64,000 nt of DNA. Origin: Salicibibacter cibi. GTDB lineage: Bacteria > Bacillota > Bacilli > Bacillales > Marinococcaceae. Positions 33,167-42,541 of the stretch are shown one piece after another (position 1 is the stretch's first letter; each line of letters begins with the position of its first letter). The position numbers and the translations under genes were made by a program. The notes beneath the pieces were generated by a model. It did no database searches. It saw nothing but the letters and a program-made list of their open reading frames with translations, and had not been told where the DNA came from. The stretch spans positions 1,736,001 to 1,800,000 of the forward strand of contig NZ_CP054706.1 of assembly GCF_016495865.1 (NCBI RefSeq), in the 5' to 3' direction.

Positions 33167-33242
33167 AAGCAAAAAAAACAAAATTATTCAAATTTTAGAG
33201 ATTACACCACCGGGTACCGGGAAAGCTGCAGGCTCTTATGTT

Positions 33243-33530
33243 AGGGAATGCTGAACAACTTGCAGCTATCAGCTGAAGCCGGGATGCCGCTTCCATGGCT
33301 TCGCTTTCCGCGGACGAACGGTCAAGCCTCCTCGCGCAAAACCGGCGCTGCGGGGGCTTGACGCGTCCGTTTTTCCGCTGGAGCCTCGCCATTGCAGCAC
33401 CGTCCCTCCGTACGTTGCCAGAAGTGCAAGGGTTTTTTTGTTTATAGGATGGATTTCCTTGCATCCAGCTTTGACAACACCAACGGAAAATGCTTATGTG
33501 TCAGTCTTTTTCCGTTATTCAGCAGTCCCT
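33243..33530 (-). mobile_element. Family A MITE, complete copy (288 bp)
   Basis: Complete element on the minus strand with ends AGGGAATGCTGAACAAC (33243) and GTTATTCAGCAGTCCCT (33530). It is flanked by the 5-bp direct repeat ATGTT (33238-33242 and 33531-33535). It is nearly identical to the copy at 44727-45015, indicating recent movement. It carries no transposase. Confidence 0.93.
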
Positions 33531-33856
33531 ATGTTACGAAACCATTGACTCATCGATATGGAAACCAGTTGGTGGGTTGATTGAAATTACTCATGAAGAC
33601 TTTTCACTCTTAATTTTTTTGAATATTAAAATAAAATGCCCAAGCAGTTTTATTTTTGAGAGAGTTGAATGACTCGATCACTGATTGGGCGGGCACTAAA
33701 ATGGAAAAATGAATGTGTAGTGAGGGCACAATGGTTTTTCTACACAGGTGTAACATTATATTTTAGCTGTTTTCTACTAGCGGCTCCTTAATCCAACCCC
33801 TCAAACGGAGGAAAAGGGAGTCTAAGAGGAATTACTGTCTCCCGTGCAATCATAAG

Positions 33857-33886
33857 TTGACAATGATAATCATTTTCAATTAATAT
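33857..33886 (+). promoter_or_regulatory. Fur box in the siderophore-importer promoter
   Basis: TGATAATCATTTTCA (33864-33878) matches the 7-1-7 Fur consensus TGATAATnATTATCA at all but one position. It sits between TTGACA (33857-33862) and TAATAT (33881-33886). Iron-loaded Fur there would block transcription of the importer genes downstream. Bases 33531-33856 show no gene. Confidence 0.85.
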
Positions 33887-33961
33887 GAAAAGGAACGATG
33901 TTATAATCTCCGATCTTGCCCATCACATGATCCAGTTATTCATAGCAGGGAGAAGATAGAT

Positions 33962-34882
33962 ATGGGAAAAAAGAGCATAATGATGGTGTTTTGTTGCCTT
34001 ACGTTGGCGGGATGTGGGAATGGATCTTCTGAGGAAACCGATCGCACGGTTCATATTGACGGCGAAGATGTTGAAGTGCCCGATGATCCTGAACGTATTG
34101 TCACCGATTTTTACGCCGGCGAATTGTTAACTGTTGATGCCAATGTCGTGGGGGCGGGATCGATCGCGTTTGATAATCCTTTCCTTGAAGAGGAACTCGC
34201 AGAGGTTGAAGATATCGGGGAGCCACCTAATGTGGAAAAAATTCTGGAGCTGGATCCGGACTTAATTGTGGCGATGTATGATGATAATCTTGAGCAATTA
34301 GAGCAAATTGCCCCGACGGTACATATTCCATATAACACAGCGACCAACGTTGAAGAGATGACGGAAATGTTTGGAGACATTGTAGGGGCTGAAGAGGAAG
34401 CACAGACATTCTTAAATGACTATCACGATAAGACCGAAGAGGCTCGAGAGGACATAAAGGATCACGTTCCCGCAAATGCGACCTTTGGACTTTACGAAAT
34501 TACGAATGACAATGAGTTATATGTTTTTGGGGAAAATTTCGGCCGCGGTGGTCAAGTATTATATGACGCTTTGGATTTAGATGCCCCTGACATTATTGAA
34601 GACGAAGTCATGAATGAAGAAGATGTGCTTATGCTCTCTCAAGAAGTGGTTCCCGAATATGCGGCGGATTATATGTTTCTCACGAGTTATGATCCGGAAA
34701 ATCAGCATCATGCCAAAGATCAGCTAGAGAGTTCATCCGTTTGGCAAGGATTAGATGCCGTACAACAAGGACGTTATCGTCTCAATGATTATGACACTTT
34801 TTATCCTTACGATCCCATTTCCGTCTACCATCAGATTGATTTATTTGTGGATATGATTAGGGAAATGGAAGCCGATGGTTAA
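33962..34882 (+). CDS. Iron-siderophore ABC transporter substrate-binding lipoprotein
   Basis: A 306-residue class III binding protein (FeuA/YfiY-like). The lipobox LAGC (Cys18) ends a short signal peptide. PDDPERIVTDFYAGELLTVD, ILELDPDLIVAMYDDNLEQLEQIAP and the C-terminal lobe with SSVWQGLDAVQQGRY are characteristic. The mature protein is strongly acidic. It captures a ferric siderophore outside the membrane and passes it to the two permeases encoded next. A Fur box controls the promoter. The ligand cannot be predicted from sequence. Confidence 0.88.
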   Translation: MGKKSIMMVFCCLTLAGCGNGSSEETDRTVHIDGEDVEVPDDPERIVTDFYAGELLTVDANVVGAGSIAFDNPFLEEELAEVEDIGEPPNVEKILELDPDLIVAMYDDNLEQLEQIAPTVHIPYNTATNVEEMTEMFGDIVGAEEEAQTFLNDYHDKTEEAREDIKDHVPANATFGLYEITNDNELYVFGENFGRGGQVLYDALDLDAPDIIEDEVMNEEDVLMLSQEVVPEYAADYMFLTSYDPENQHHAKDQLESSSVWQGLDAVQQGRYRLNDYDTFYPYDPISVYHQIDLFVDMIREMEADG

Positions 34883-34906
34883 ATGAGAAAGAAGGATTGG
34901 CCCTAA

Positions 34907-35941
34907 ATGGTGAATCAGAAGCCTCCGACGTCGAAGCAGGTTCGCGCAAAACCGATGGCTGTTACCATGATCATGGTTGCCGGCACGATACTCTTAGTTT
35001 GCGCAGGTGTGATTTCTATTACTCTAGGCGCGGCCAGTATTACGCCTGAGACAGTGTGGCAAACCATCGTAGCTTATGATGAGTCGCTCACAGACCACCA
35101 AATTATTCAAGAAATACGCCTCCCAAGGGTAGTTGGTGCTGTGCTGATAGGGAGCTTTCTCGCTATTTCGGGAGCACTGATGCAAGGGATGACAAGGAAC
35201 CCCCTTGCAGAGCCTTCGATTATTGGGATTACAGATGGGGCGGCTTTAGCGCTCGCGATCATGTTTGCCTTCTTCCCGAGCGTGCCTTATGCCGGTTCCT
35301 TATTTGCGGCATTTATCGGGGCTGGTGTGGGAACGGCGCTTGTTTTTCTTGTCGGTTCGTTGGCGAAGGGAGGATTAACGCCAGCTAAACTTGCGCTAGC
35401 CGGGGTCACGATTGGTGCTTTTTTAAGCGCTATATCTTCAGGTATTGCAATCTATTTTGATGTCGCCCAAGATTTAAGTTTCTGGTTTGCCGGTGGTCTG
35501 GCTAACATCGATTGGCCACGCGTCCAGCTTATGCTTCCCGTTGCGTTAATCGGGATGGTTATAGCTCTTTGGTTAGCCCGTTCGATCACCATTTTAAGTT
35601 TGGGAAAAGATGTAGCTCAAGGTTTAGGACAACGCACAGTTATGGTTCGAACGGTGGGCATCGTGGCCGTGATGCTCATGACAGGCGCTGCCGTTGCTGT
35701 TGCCGGCACCATTGGTTTTATTGGCTTAGTCATTCCCCATATCACCCGCGCTTTAGTTGGTCTTGATTACCGTTATATCGTTCCGTGTTCGGCCATTCTT
35801 GGCAGTTTACTATTGATCGTAGCGGATATTCTGGTTCGCCTTGTCAATGCGCCTTACGAAACGCCGGTGGGAGCGATAACGGCCTTAGTCGGCGTTCCTT
35901 TTTTTCTTTATCTTGCTCGCAAAGAAGGGAGGGGCGTCTGA
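34907..35941 (+). CDS. FecCD-family iron-siderophore ABC permease, first subunit
   Basis: A 344-residue membrane protein with about nine or ten helices. Family motifs: LPRVVGAVLIGSFLAISGALMQG near residue 70 and GTIGFIGLVIPHITRALVG (coupling helix for the ATPase) near residue 265. It forms a heterodimer with the next gene product. ATG 34907 follows GAAGGATTGG. The gene ends 1 base before the start of the second permease. Confidence 0.9.
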   Translation: MVNQKPPTSKQVRAKPMAVTMIMVAGTILLVCAGVISITLGAASITPETVWQTIVAYDESLTDHQIIQEIRLPRVVGAVLIGSFLAISGALMQGMTRNPLAEPSIIGITDGAALALAIMFAFFPSVPYAGSLFAAFIGAGVGTALVFLVGSLAKGGLTPAKLALAGVTIGAFLSAISSGIAIYFDVAQDLSFWFAGGLANIDWPRVQLMLPVALIGMVIALWLARSITILSLGKDVAQGLGQRTVMVRTVGIVAVMLMTGAAVAVAGTIGFIGLVIPHITRALVGLDYRYIVPCSAILGSLLLIVADILVRLVNAPYETPVGAITALVGVPFFLYLARKEGRGV

Positions 35942-35942
35942 C

Positions 35943-36938
35943 ATGAAGCGAACCATATGGATTTATGTGGCCATCGTAGGGCTAATTATTTGTGTTTTTC
36001 TCTTAAGTTTGCAAATGGGAACGATGACGATTGCTCCTCTTGATGTTTGGCGAACAATGATGGGAGAGGGCACTGACCAGCACGCGCTCGTTTTATTCGA
36101 ATTTCGATTGCCAAGAATGGTGACTGCTTTGTTGGTGGGGGCTGGATTAGCGATTTCAGGGGCGATTTTACAAAGTCTTTCCCGTAACGAATTAGCCGAT
36201 CCGGGCATTCTTGGCATCAACGCGGGGGCCGGTTTGGCGGTTGTCCTTTTCATTTATTTTTTTCAAGGGTCAAGCACGTCGTTGGGTGAGACGGTCTTTG
36301 CGCTTCCCATTTTCGCGTTTGTCGGTGCGCTCACGGCAGCATTTCTCATCTATACACTTGCTTGGAAAAAGGGCGTTACCCCCATTCGGTTAGTTCTCGT
36401 CGGCATTGGGTTAAATGCAGGATTTACAGCGATTCTGATCGTTTTTCAATTGCGCATGAATCCCGATGACTTTATGCAAGCCACAGTTTGGCTCAACGGG
36501 GATATCTGGGGAACGAGTTGGACCAGCACACTTGCGGTTTTGCCGTGGATGCTCCTTCTCATCCCCCTCGTGATGGCACAGGCGAGGAACCTGAATGTTA
36601 TGCGGTTAGGGGATCCATCGGCGGTATCATTAGGGATCAAGGTTGAACGTACACGTCGCCGTTTGCTCGTATGGGCGGTCATGTTGGCGGGGGCGTCGGT
36701 GTCTGTTGGCGGGGCGATTTCGTTCCTTGGGCTTGTAGCCCCTCACATTGCTCGTCGTCTTGTTGGTCCGCGCCACCAGGTCATGATTCCGACAGCTGCT
36801 ATGATGGGGGCCTTAATCCTGCTATTCGCGGATATGGTCGGCCGCAATCTTCTCTCTCCATCAGAAATACCCGTAGGCATTGTTGTGGCGGTTATTGGCG
36901 CTCCGTATTTTCTGTATTTACTCATGAAAACCCCATAG
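35943..36938 (+). CDS. FecCD-family iron-siderophore ABC permease, second subunit
   Basis: A 331-residue permease with the same motifs as its neighbour: LPRMVTALLVGAGLAISGAI and GGAISFLGLVAPHIARRLVG. ATG 35943 is chosen because GGGAGGGGCG precedes it and the upstream gene stops at 35941; the longer frame back to 35913 would overlap. With the first permease it forms the transmembrane channel. The ATPase gene follows after 12 bases. Confidence 0.9.
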   Translation: MKRTIWIYVAIVGLIICVFLLSLQMGTMTIAPLDVWRTMMGEGTDQHALVLFEFRLPRMVTALLVGAGLAISGAILQSLSRNELADPGILGINAGAGLAVVLFIYFFQGSSTSLGETVFALPIFAFVGALTAAFLIYTLAWKKGVTPIRLVLVGIGLNAGFTAILIVFQLRMNPDDFMQATVWLNGDIWGTSWTSTLAVLPWMLLLIPLVMAQARNLNVMRLGDPSAVSLGIKVERTRRRLLVWAVMLAGASVSVGGAISFLGLVAPHIARRLVGPRHQVMIPTAAMMGALILLFADMVGRNLLSPSEIPVGIVVAVIGAPYFLYLLMKTP

Positions 36939-36950
36939 TGAGGTGAAACA

Positions 36951-37799
36951 ATGACACGTCTAGAAGCCAATCATCTATCGATCCGTTATGAAAAAGAAGC
37001 CATCGTCGATGATCTGACAATGTACATTCCGGAAGGAAAAATCACAACCATCATCGGGCCGAACGGCTGCGGAAAATCGACGATTTTAAAAACGTTAGCT
37101 CGCGTAATGAAAGCATCAAAAGGAGCCGTTTATTTAGATGGGAAATCAATTCATACGCAACCGACGAAACAGATTGCGCAAAAAATGGCCGTACTGCCGC
37201 AATCACCAGAAGCACCAAGTGGATTAAAAGTACGAGAGCTTGTGGCATACGGGAGACATCCTCATCAAAAAGGATTTGCAGCGTTGCGCAAACAAGATTA
37301 CGACATGATTGCTCTTGCGCTCGAACAGACCGGCTTGGAAGCTTTGGCTGATAGACCTATAGATACCCTATCCGGTGGTCAACGACAGCGCGTATGGATT
37401 GCCATGGCGCTTGCCCAGCAAACGGACTTGTTGCTGCTTGATGAGCCGACAACGTATTTGGATCTCGCTCATCAGCTGGAAGTTCTGCAGGTCTTACAGC
37501 ATTTAAACGAACAACAAGGGCGCACGATCGTGTTGGTTGTTCATGATATCAATCATGCCTCTCGTTTTGCTGATCATATGGTGGCGTTACGGGAAGGAGC
37601 GATCGTGCAAGAAGGCGTGCCCGAGGAGGTGATGAGTGCCCAAGTCTTACGTGATGTTTTCCACATTCATGCGGATGTTGTTTCTGATCCGAGGAATGGG
37701 AAACCGGTTTGTTTAAGCTATGATTTGTTGAGTCATACAGATTCCCAACAAGCATCGCAAAATTTTTATTCGTTAGGAGGGAAGCACGGTGCTGGATAG
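36951..37799 (+). CDS. Iron-siderophore ABC transporter ATPase (FecE/FhuC-like)
   Basis: A 282-residue ATPase. Walker A is GPNGCGKST, the signature is LSGGQRQRVW, Walker B is LLLLDEPTTYLD, and the switch histidine is in LVVHDINHA. It follows GAGGTGAAACA and energises the two FecCD permeases. The last ~30 residues (SHTDSQQASQNFYSLGGKHGAG) are less conserved, and the coding end overlaps the reductase gene by 11 bases, suggesting co-translation. Confidence 0.92.
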   Translation: MTRLEANHLSIRYEKEAIVDDLTMYIPEGKITTIIGPNGCGKSTILKTLARVMKASKGAVYLDGKSIHTQPTKQIAQKMAVLPQSPEAPSGLKVRELVAYGRHPHQKGFAALRKQDYDMIALALEQTGLEALADRPIDTLSGGQRQRVWIAMALAQQTDLLLLDEPTTYLDLAHQLEVLQVLQHLNEQQGRTIVLVVHDINHASRFADHMVALREGAIVQEGVPEEVMSAQVLRDVFHIHADVVSDPRNGKPVCLSYDLLSHTDSQQASQNFYSLGGKHGAG

Positions 37800-38814
37800 C
37801 GCGTGTTATGACGTTACGATTATAGGTGGAGGTCCGGCAGGCTTATACGCTGCTTTTTATAGTGGAATGCGCGATTTGAAGACGAAAGTCATTGAATATG
37901 AAGAAGAGCTTGGCGGAAAAGTGAACGTATATAAGGAGAAAACCATTTGGGATGTTGGAGGGTTACCGCCAACAAGTGGCGCTCAGCTTATTTCACATCT
38001 TATCGACCAATCCTTAACGTTCCATCCTACGATTGCGTTAGGCGAGCAGGTCATAGACATACAGAAAATGGATAATGGCTATTTTCAAATAAAAACGGAT
38101 CAAAATCATGAGCATTATTCAAAAACCATTATCTTGGCTACAGGGTATGGGATCTTGCGACAAGCGAAGTTAAACTTAGAAGGGGCGGAGAAATTTGAAA
38201 CGTCGAACCTTCACTATACGGTAAAGGATCTGGAACAATTCCGAGGAGAACATGTTGTGATTTCGGGTGGGGGGAATTCGGCGGTCGACTGGGCCAATGA
38301 ACTTGAACCGGTGGCTAAAAGTGTTACGGTTGTGCATCGACGTCATCATTTTGGAGGGCACGAGAAATTTGTGACTAGGATGCGGCATTCTTCGGTGGAT
38401 ATTCTGACCCCCTATGCCATTGACGATATCAAAACGTGTCCGGATGGTTGTTGTATCGAACAGGTGGGATTGAAACACTGTGAAAACGGAAAATGTCAAT
38501 GGCGCAAGACAGATGCGGTTCTCATCCATCATGGGTATCAACCGGATTTGACTTTTCTTGATCACCATCCCCAGGATTTACAAGTGGAAGAACGCCGATT
38601 GCGCACTTCTAATCAAATGGAAACGGCAGCGTCGGGAATATTCGCAGCTGGTGATATATCAAATCATGCAAGCAGTATTCCACTTATTGCCGGGGCTTTT
38701 ACGGAGGCTGGATTAGCTGTCAATGCCGCAAAGCTTTATATCCACCCTGAAGCCGACCGTTATGCACGTGTCTCTTCCCACAATGATCGCTTTAAAAAAT
38801 CAAAAAGTGGTTGA
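37789..38814 (+). CDS. Ferredoxin-NADP reductase-like flavoprotein (YumC/YcgT type)
   Basis: A 341-residue thioredoxin-reductase-like flavoenzyme without the redox CxxC. FAD motif GGGPAGLYAAFYSGMR (residues 13-28), NADPH motif SGGGNSAVDWANEL (159-172) and C-terminal GIFAAGDI are clear. An unusual cysteine cluster (Cys217, 221, 222, 231, 236) lies in the NADPH domain. GTG 37789 follows AGGAGG and overlaps the ATPase gene. Membership in a Fur-box operon suggests a role in reducing iron from imported siderophores, directly or via ferredoxin; this is an inference. Confidence 0.82.
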   Translation: MLDSACYDVTIIGGGPAGLYAAFYSGMRDLKTKVIEYEEELGGKVNVYKEKTIWDVGGLPPTSGAQLISHLIDQSLTFHPTIALGEQVIDIQKMDNGYFQIKTDQNHEHYSKTIILATGYGILRQAKLNLEGAEKFETSNLHYTVKDLEQFRGEHVVISGGGNSAVDWANELEPVAKSVTVVHRRHHFGGHEKFVTRMRHSSVDILTPYAIDDIKTCPDGCCIEQVGLKHCENGKCQWRKTDAVLIHHGYQPDLTFLDHHPQDLQVEERRLRTSNQMETAASGIFAAGDISNHASSIPLIAGAFTEAGLAVNAAKLYIHPEADRYARVSSHNDRFKKSKSG

Positions 38815-38930
38815 TTAGAATCTGATCGATTGAGTAACTCACGGGTTAAGGCTTTTCCTGGACCTGAATCTTTTATCAAGATGAACGAAGGGGATATACG
38901 ACTACCACAGGGATATTCGGTTAACATTGT

Positions 38931-39473
38931 TCATCCCCCCATCTGCACAAAGTAAAAGCTATAAAAGGTTAGCCAAAACAGCAACCAGATACCAATCTTC
39001 AAGCGTAATCCGATGGGCCTTAGCAACCATTGACTAAGGCCCCATGCGAGCAATCCGGCAAGAAGAAAACGTACCACACGCGCCGGGACGCTAATGAGCA
39101 AAAAGAAAAGGAGAGATATGTCTGCTTCAGCGGCGTAGCTGGCATAAATTTTATAAGGTATGCCTTGAGTAGGGCCTAGGATAATCGCTTGCCAGCCTGC
39201 CGTCTGTAACTCTTCGCGAACCTCTTCAATTAAAGCGTCATCAATCGCCGGTATCATGACGAGGAGTTGCCGCGTGTGATCAGCAAACCATACTCCCGTG
39301 ATGTACATCAGGCATCCCCCGATTAAAGCTCCGCCAAGCGCCCACAAGCATAAACGAACGACCATCCGGATTCGATTTGAGAGAGCCCCATAGGTAATGA
39401 GCACATCGGGGACGATGAAGAAGAGTGTCGCTTCTGCCCACCCCCACACGCCAGACCAGTACTTCATTCCCAT
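38931..39473 (-). CDS. DedA/VTT-like small membrane protein
   Basis: A 180-residue protein with four or five hydrophobic segments. YGALSNRIRM... LCLWALGGALIGGCLMYITG, the central ILGPTQGIPYKIYASYAAEA and SVPARVVRFLLAG fit the YqaA/DedA (SNARE-associated) domain: a G-x3-G-x2-Y stretch and a P-x-R segment. DedA proteins act in membrane-lipid transport. It is the last gene of a minus-strand lipid operon and overlaps plsC by 10 bases. Confidence 0.7.
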   Translation of the reverse strand: MGMKYWSGVWGWAEATLFFIVPDVLITYGALSNRIRMVVRLCLWALGGALIGGCLMYITGVWFADHTRQLLVMIPAIDDALIEEVREELQTAGWQAIILGPTQGIPYKIYASYAAEADISLLFFLLISVPARVVRFLLAGLLAWGLSQWLLRPIGLRLKIGIWLLFWLTFYSFYFVQMGG

Positions 39474-40102
39474 TCGCCGTAGTTCCCTTCTTCTCTCAAC
39501 ATACGAAAGCGATCACTGGCGGCAGCCATAAATTGCTCGCGGTCCCCCTGCCAATAAAGCGGTTTCCCAATATGAATATTCGCGGTAAACGGGACGATTA
39601 ATGGGTCTCCTTTCGGCATCGCCTTTCCTAATCCGTGTGTAAATATGGGATAAACGGGGACATGTGGGTGACGTTTAATCAAATGAGCCAGCCCGCTTTT
39701 CAGTTCCGTCATTTGCTCCGGTTCTCCGCGTGTGCCTTCAGGGAAGAAAATAAGCACCTCACCTCGGTCAAGCGCAGCTGATAACGGTTCAAGCGGATCC
39801 TTTTCTTTTTTGCCGCCACGTCTTGCAATCGGGATGATGTTCATAATATTGGTGGCAAACCAAGCAAGCCAGCGTGTTTTGAAAAAATAATCAGCAGCGG
39901 CAATCGGACGGATGTTGGGCAATTTGCTGAGAGGAAACAGATTCATCAATAGTGGTGTATCCATATGACTGTTGTGATTGGCGATCATCACCGCAGGTCC
40001 ATCCTTAGGCAGCCGTTCCGGATGATGGAGATTAATGCCGAGCACAATGAGCAATATCGGTTTTACCATAAGAATAAAAAAGAGCTTTTGTAACCGAGGC
40101 AT
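39464..40102 (-). CDS. plsC: 1-acyl-sn-glycerol-3-phosphate acyltransferase (PlsC family)
   Basis: A 212-residue acyltransferase making phosphatidic acid from lysophosphatidic acid. The catalytic NHNSHMD motif (H43-x4-D48) and the substrate motif FFPEGTRGEPE are present. A hydrophobic N-terminal helix (FFILMVKPILLIVLGI) anchors it to the membrane. It stands between cdsA (upstream) and a DedA-like gene in a minus-strand unit. A housekeeping PlsC elsewhere in the genome is likely, so this may be a specialised paralogue. Confidence 0.88.
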   Translation of the reverse strand: MPRLQKLFFILMVKPILLIVLGINLHHPERLPKDGPAVMIANHNSHMDTPLLMNLFPLSKLPNIRPIAAADYFFKTRWLAWFATNIMNIIPIARRGGKKEKDPLEPLSAALDRGEVLIFFPEGTRGEPEQMTELKSGLAHLIKRHPHVPVYPIFTHGLGKAMPKGDPLIVPFTANIHIGKPLYWQGDREQFMAAASDRFRMLREEGNYGEWE

Positions 40103-40178
40103 AGTGCCACCGCCTTTTTAACCGTTTTGTCGAGAAGTCCCCTTCAAAATCTTTGATTTAGTTGGAGAGAGAGGTTCA

Positions 40179-41147
40179 CTAAAAGAAATTTGTAAAATGG
40201 AAAAATAACGGTGCAGTGTAAGTCAAGCTGTCGATCCGATCCAAGATTCCCCCGTGGCCCGGCAGTGCCTTTCCGCTATCTTTGATACCGATATCCCGTT
40301 TTAAGGCTGAAATATTCACATCCCCGATAAAACCGAAGATGCTGATCAATACCCCGCTGCCAATAGCAGCGACCCAAGTAAAAGGCGTGAGCAAGGGAGC
40401 AAGTAAAAGGGCAAGAAGCACAGTGACTCCGATACCGCCAAGAAATCCTGCCCACGTTTTGTTCGGACTAACGGCCGGGACAATTTTTCGCTTGCCAAAC
40501 ATTTTTCCGAATAAAAATTGCGAGACATCGTTTAATTGCGTGAGAATGACCAAATAGATAATAAAACCGGCACCGCCTGCCAACGGGTTCATCGCTTCAG
40601 GAAGTGCGAGAAAATAAGCCAGGTGGCTTAAGCCGAAAACCATCAGCATGATTCCCCAATGGATTGCACCGATGGACTTCAGAAAACCCTTCGTCTGACC
40701 AATAAACACCATCACAATCGGCAAAAATAAGAACATATAAATAGGGATGAAGATGATGAACATGCCATACCACTCCATATAAATCCACAAAAATTGAATG
40801 GGAATAGAAAGGTAGGCGAAAAACAAAACTTTGCGATCTGCCCGTCGTGTCGGGACCATCGAAAAGTATTCTTTCAAAGCCAAATATGTAAGGAAAGCAA
40901 AAAATACGAGTGATATGTTTTCGTGAATCAACGTCGCGATGGAAAAGACTATCGCCATAAACCACCAGGAGCGAATACGATCGCCGATCTCGCTGAAATT
41001 TTTTTCCGGTTTCGATCGTTTCAGAAGACCATTAACAATACTTGCGATAATCAAAAGCACAAAAATCCCGAGCAATACTTGGACAAGAGGGCTTGCCCAA
41101 ACATTCATATCTAAAATGGTCTGCATAACATCCGATAATAATGTCAT
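40179..41147 (-). CDS. cdsA: Phosphatidate cytidylyltransferase (CdsA family)
   Basis: A 322-residue polytopic membrane enzyme that makes CDP-diacylglycerol from CTP and phosphatidate. The family signature SPNKTWAGFLGG and the C-terminal KRDIGIKDSGKALPGHGGILDRIDS are intact. About eight hydrophobic helices precede them. It begins immediately after the stop of the CDP-alcohol transferase gene. Its position next to PlsC and a CDP-alcohol transferase resembles the E. coli ynbAB arrangement. Confidence 0.92.
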   Translation of the reverse strand: MTLLSDVMQTILDMNVWASPLVQVLLGIFVLLIIASIVNGLLKRSKPEKNFSEIGDRIRSWWFMAIVFSIATLIHENISLVFFAFLTYLALKEYFSMVPTRRADRKVLFFAYLSIPIQFLWIYMEWYGMFIIFIPIYMFLFLPIVMVFIGQTKGFLKSIGAIHWGIMLMVFGLSHLAYFLALPEAMNPLAGGAGFIIYLVILTQLNDVSQFLFGKMFGKRKIVPAVSPNKTWAGFLGGIGVTVLLALLLAPLLTPFTWVAAIGSGVLISIFGFIGDVNISALKRDIGIKDSGKALPGHGGILDRIDSLTYTAPLFFHFTNFF

Positions 41148-41756
41148 TTATGACTGAACCTCCTTTAAAGCACGGTTTGCACGATTAAATGTTGTTAAAA
41201 TTAAGAGCAAAAGTAATGCAGCGATCACGATGGTGTAGATAACCGTCGGGAATGAGAAAAAATAAATCAACAGAGACAACACACCAAACGCAAACGCACG
41301 ATCACTTTTACCCATTGGACCATCATAACGCCTGCTCCCACCAATAACAGTACCAAGAATTCCCGTTACTTCCGTCACAAGCGCTAAAACGACGAGAGAG
41401 ACGACAAAAGCAGAAGATGTATCAAGAATGAGGGCAAAAGGCAAATAAATGGCTGCATCGGAAACAATGTCTCCCAATTCGTTTAGGATGGATCCTAAGG
41501 AAGATTCCATCTTATGCTCGCGGGCAAGCATCCCATCAATGGCATTCAACATCATTCGAAAAAATAGAAAAGCAGGGACGAGTAGAATTATCCAGTTATA
41601 GGAGGGATATAGAAGCAAAAGGATCCCGAGCGCGACTGAGAGGACAGCGGCACTGATTGTAACAAAATTTGCTGTTACTCCTATTTTTGCCAATCCTCTC
41701 ACAAGCGGGCGTAATAATTGTTGAAATTTAGGTTTCAATTCGTAGATACTCACCAC
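41148..41756 (-). CDS. CDP-alcohol phosphatidyltransferase family protein (YnbA-like)
   Basis: A 202-residue membrane enzyme that transfers phosphatidyl from CDP-diacylglycerol to an alcohol. The signature reads N-AI-DG-ML-AR-x8-G-SIL-N-ELG-D, so two positions that are Asp in the standard D-x2-DG-x2-AR-x8-G-x3-D-x3-D motif are Asn here. I recall the same Asn pattern in the YnbA subgroup. The start is GTG 41756, 10 bases after AGGAGG; the longer frame upstream has no signal. It is the first gene of the minus-strand operon. Confidence 0.82.
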   Translation of the reverse strand: MVSIYELKPKFQQLLRPLVRGLAKIGVTANFVTISAAVLSVALGILLLLYPSYNWIILLVPAFLFFRMMLNAIDGMLAREHKMESSLGSILNELGDIVSDAAIYLPFALILDTSSAFVVSLVVLALVTEVTGILGTVIGGSRRYDGPMGKSDRAFAFGVLSLLIYFFSFPTVIYTIVIAALLLLLILTTFNRANRALKEVQS

Positions 41757-41911
41757 AGCAAGATGTCCTCCTAAAATTAAATGGATCTTATATTGAGCAT
41801 ATCGGATGTTAGTAATTGGACAAGGGACGATAAGCCTATTTTCTAGGTTTTTCTTCATCCCTTGCATTTATCAAAAAGGAAAACGATAATTTCAGTAACG
41901 GGAGGGGTACA

Positions 41912-42541
41912 ATGCAAGCGATACTATTCGATTTTGATGGAACACTCGCCAACACTTTGCCAGTGGTGCAGCATGCTTTTCAAACAGCTTTTAAAACTTT
42001 TGACGGGAAAAACCTCTCGGCGCAAGAGGTCATGTCTATGTTTGGTCCGTCAGAGACAGAGATTATTAGGCGCAACCTCGCGAATCAGGCGGAAAATGAT
42101 GCCATCGAAATGTATTATGAAGTATATAAAAAGAACCATGCCGAGTTGGTACATAAAAATGAGGGCATCCACAATTTGTTGCGTTCATTGAAAAGCGATC
42201 AAGGGTTAAAAGTGGGGATTGTCACGGGAAAAGCGAGGCGAAGTTTGGATCTATCGTTGGAAGCGCTTGGGATGGAACATTTTTTTGATGTTATCATTAC
42301 CGGCGATGATGTTGAATGTCCAAAGCCGGATCCGGAAGGGATACAGCAAGCGCTCTCCATCGTAAAAGTGAATTCTGATCAGGCAATGTTTCTCGGTGAT
42401 AGTGACGCGGATATTGAAGCAGGACTCGCTGCCAATGTGTACACGATTGGGGTGCAATGGCTTCCGGAATATCAAACAGCAGATTTTAAGCAGCAGCCTC
42501 ATCGTATTTTAAAGCGAATAGAGGAATTTAATAATCTCTAG
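41912..42541 (+). CDS. HAD-family hydrolase (phosphoglycolate phosphatase-like)
   Basis: A 209-residue HAD phosphatase. Motif I FDFDGTLANT (Asp7 nucleophile, Asp9 acid/base), motif II VGIVTGKARR, the motif III lysine in CPKPDPEG and motif IV FLGDSDADIEAG are all present, with a four-helix cap between motifs I and II. The closest general types are Gph and PpaX. The substrate is not predictable. GGGAGGGG precedes the ATG. It stands alone, divergent from the lipid operon. Confidence 0.85.
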   Translation: MQAILFDFDGTLANTLPVVQHAFQTAFKTFDGKNLSAQEVMSMFGPSETEIIRRNLANQAENDAIEMYYEVYKKNHAELVHKNEGIHNLLRSLKSDQGLKVGIVTGKARRSLDLSLEALGMEHFFDVIITGDDVECPKPDPEGIQQALSIVKVNSDQAMFLGDSDADIEAGLAANVYTIGVQWLPEYQTADFKQQPHRILKRIEEFNNL

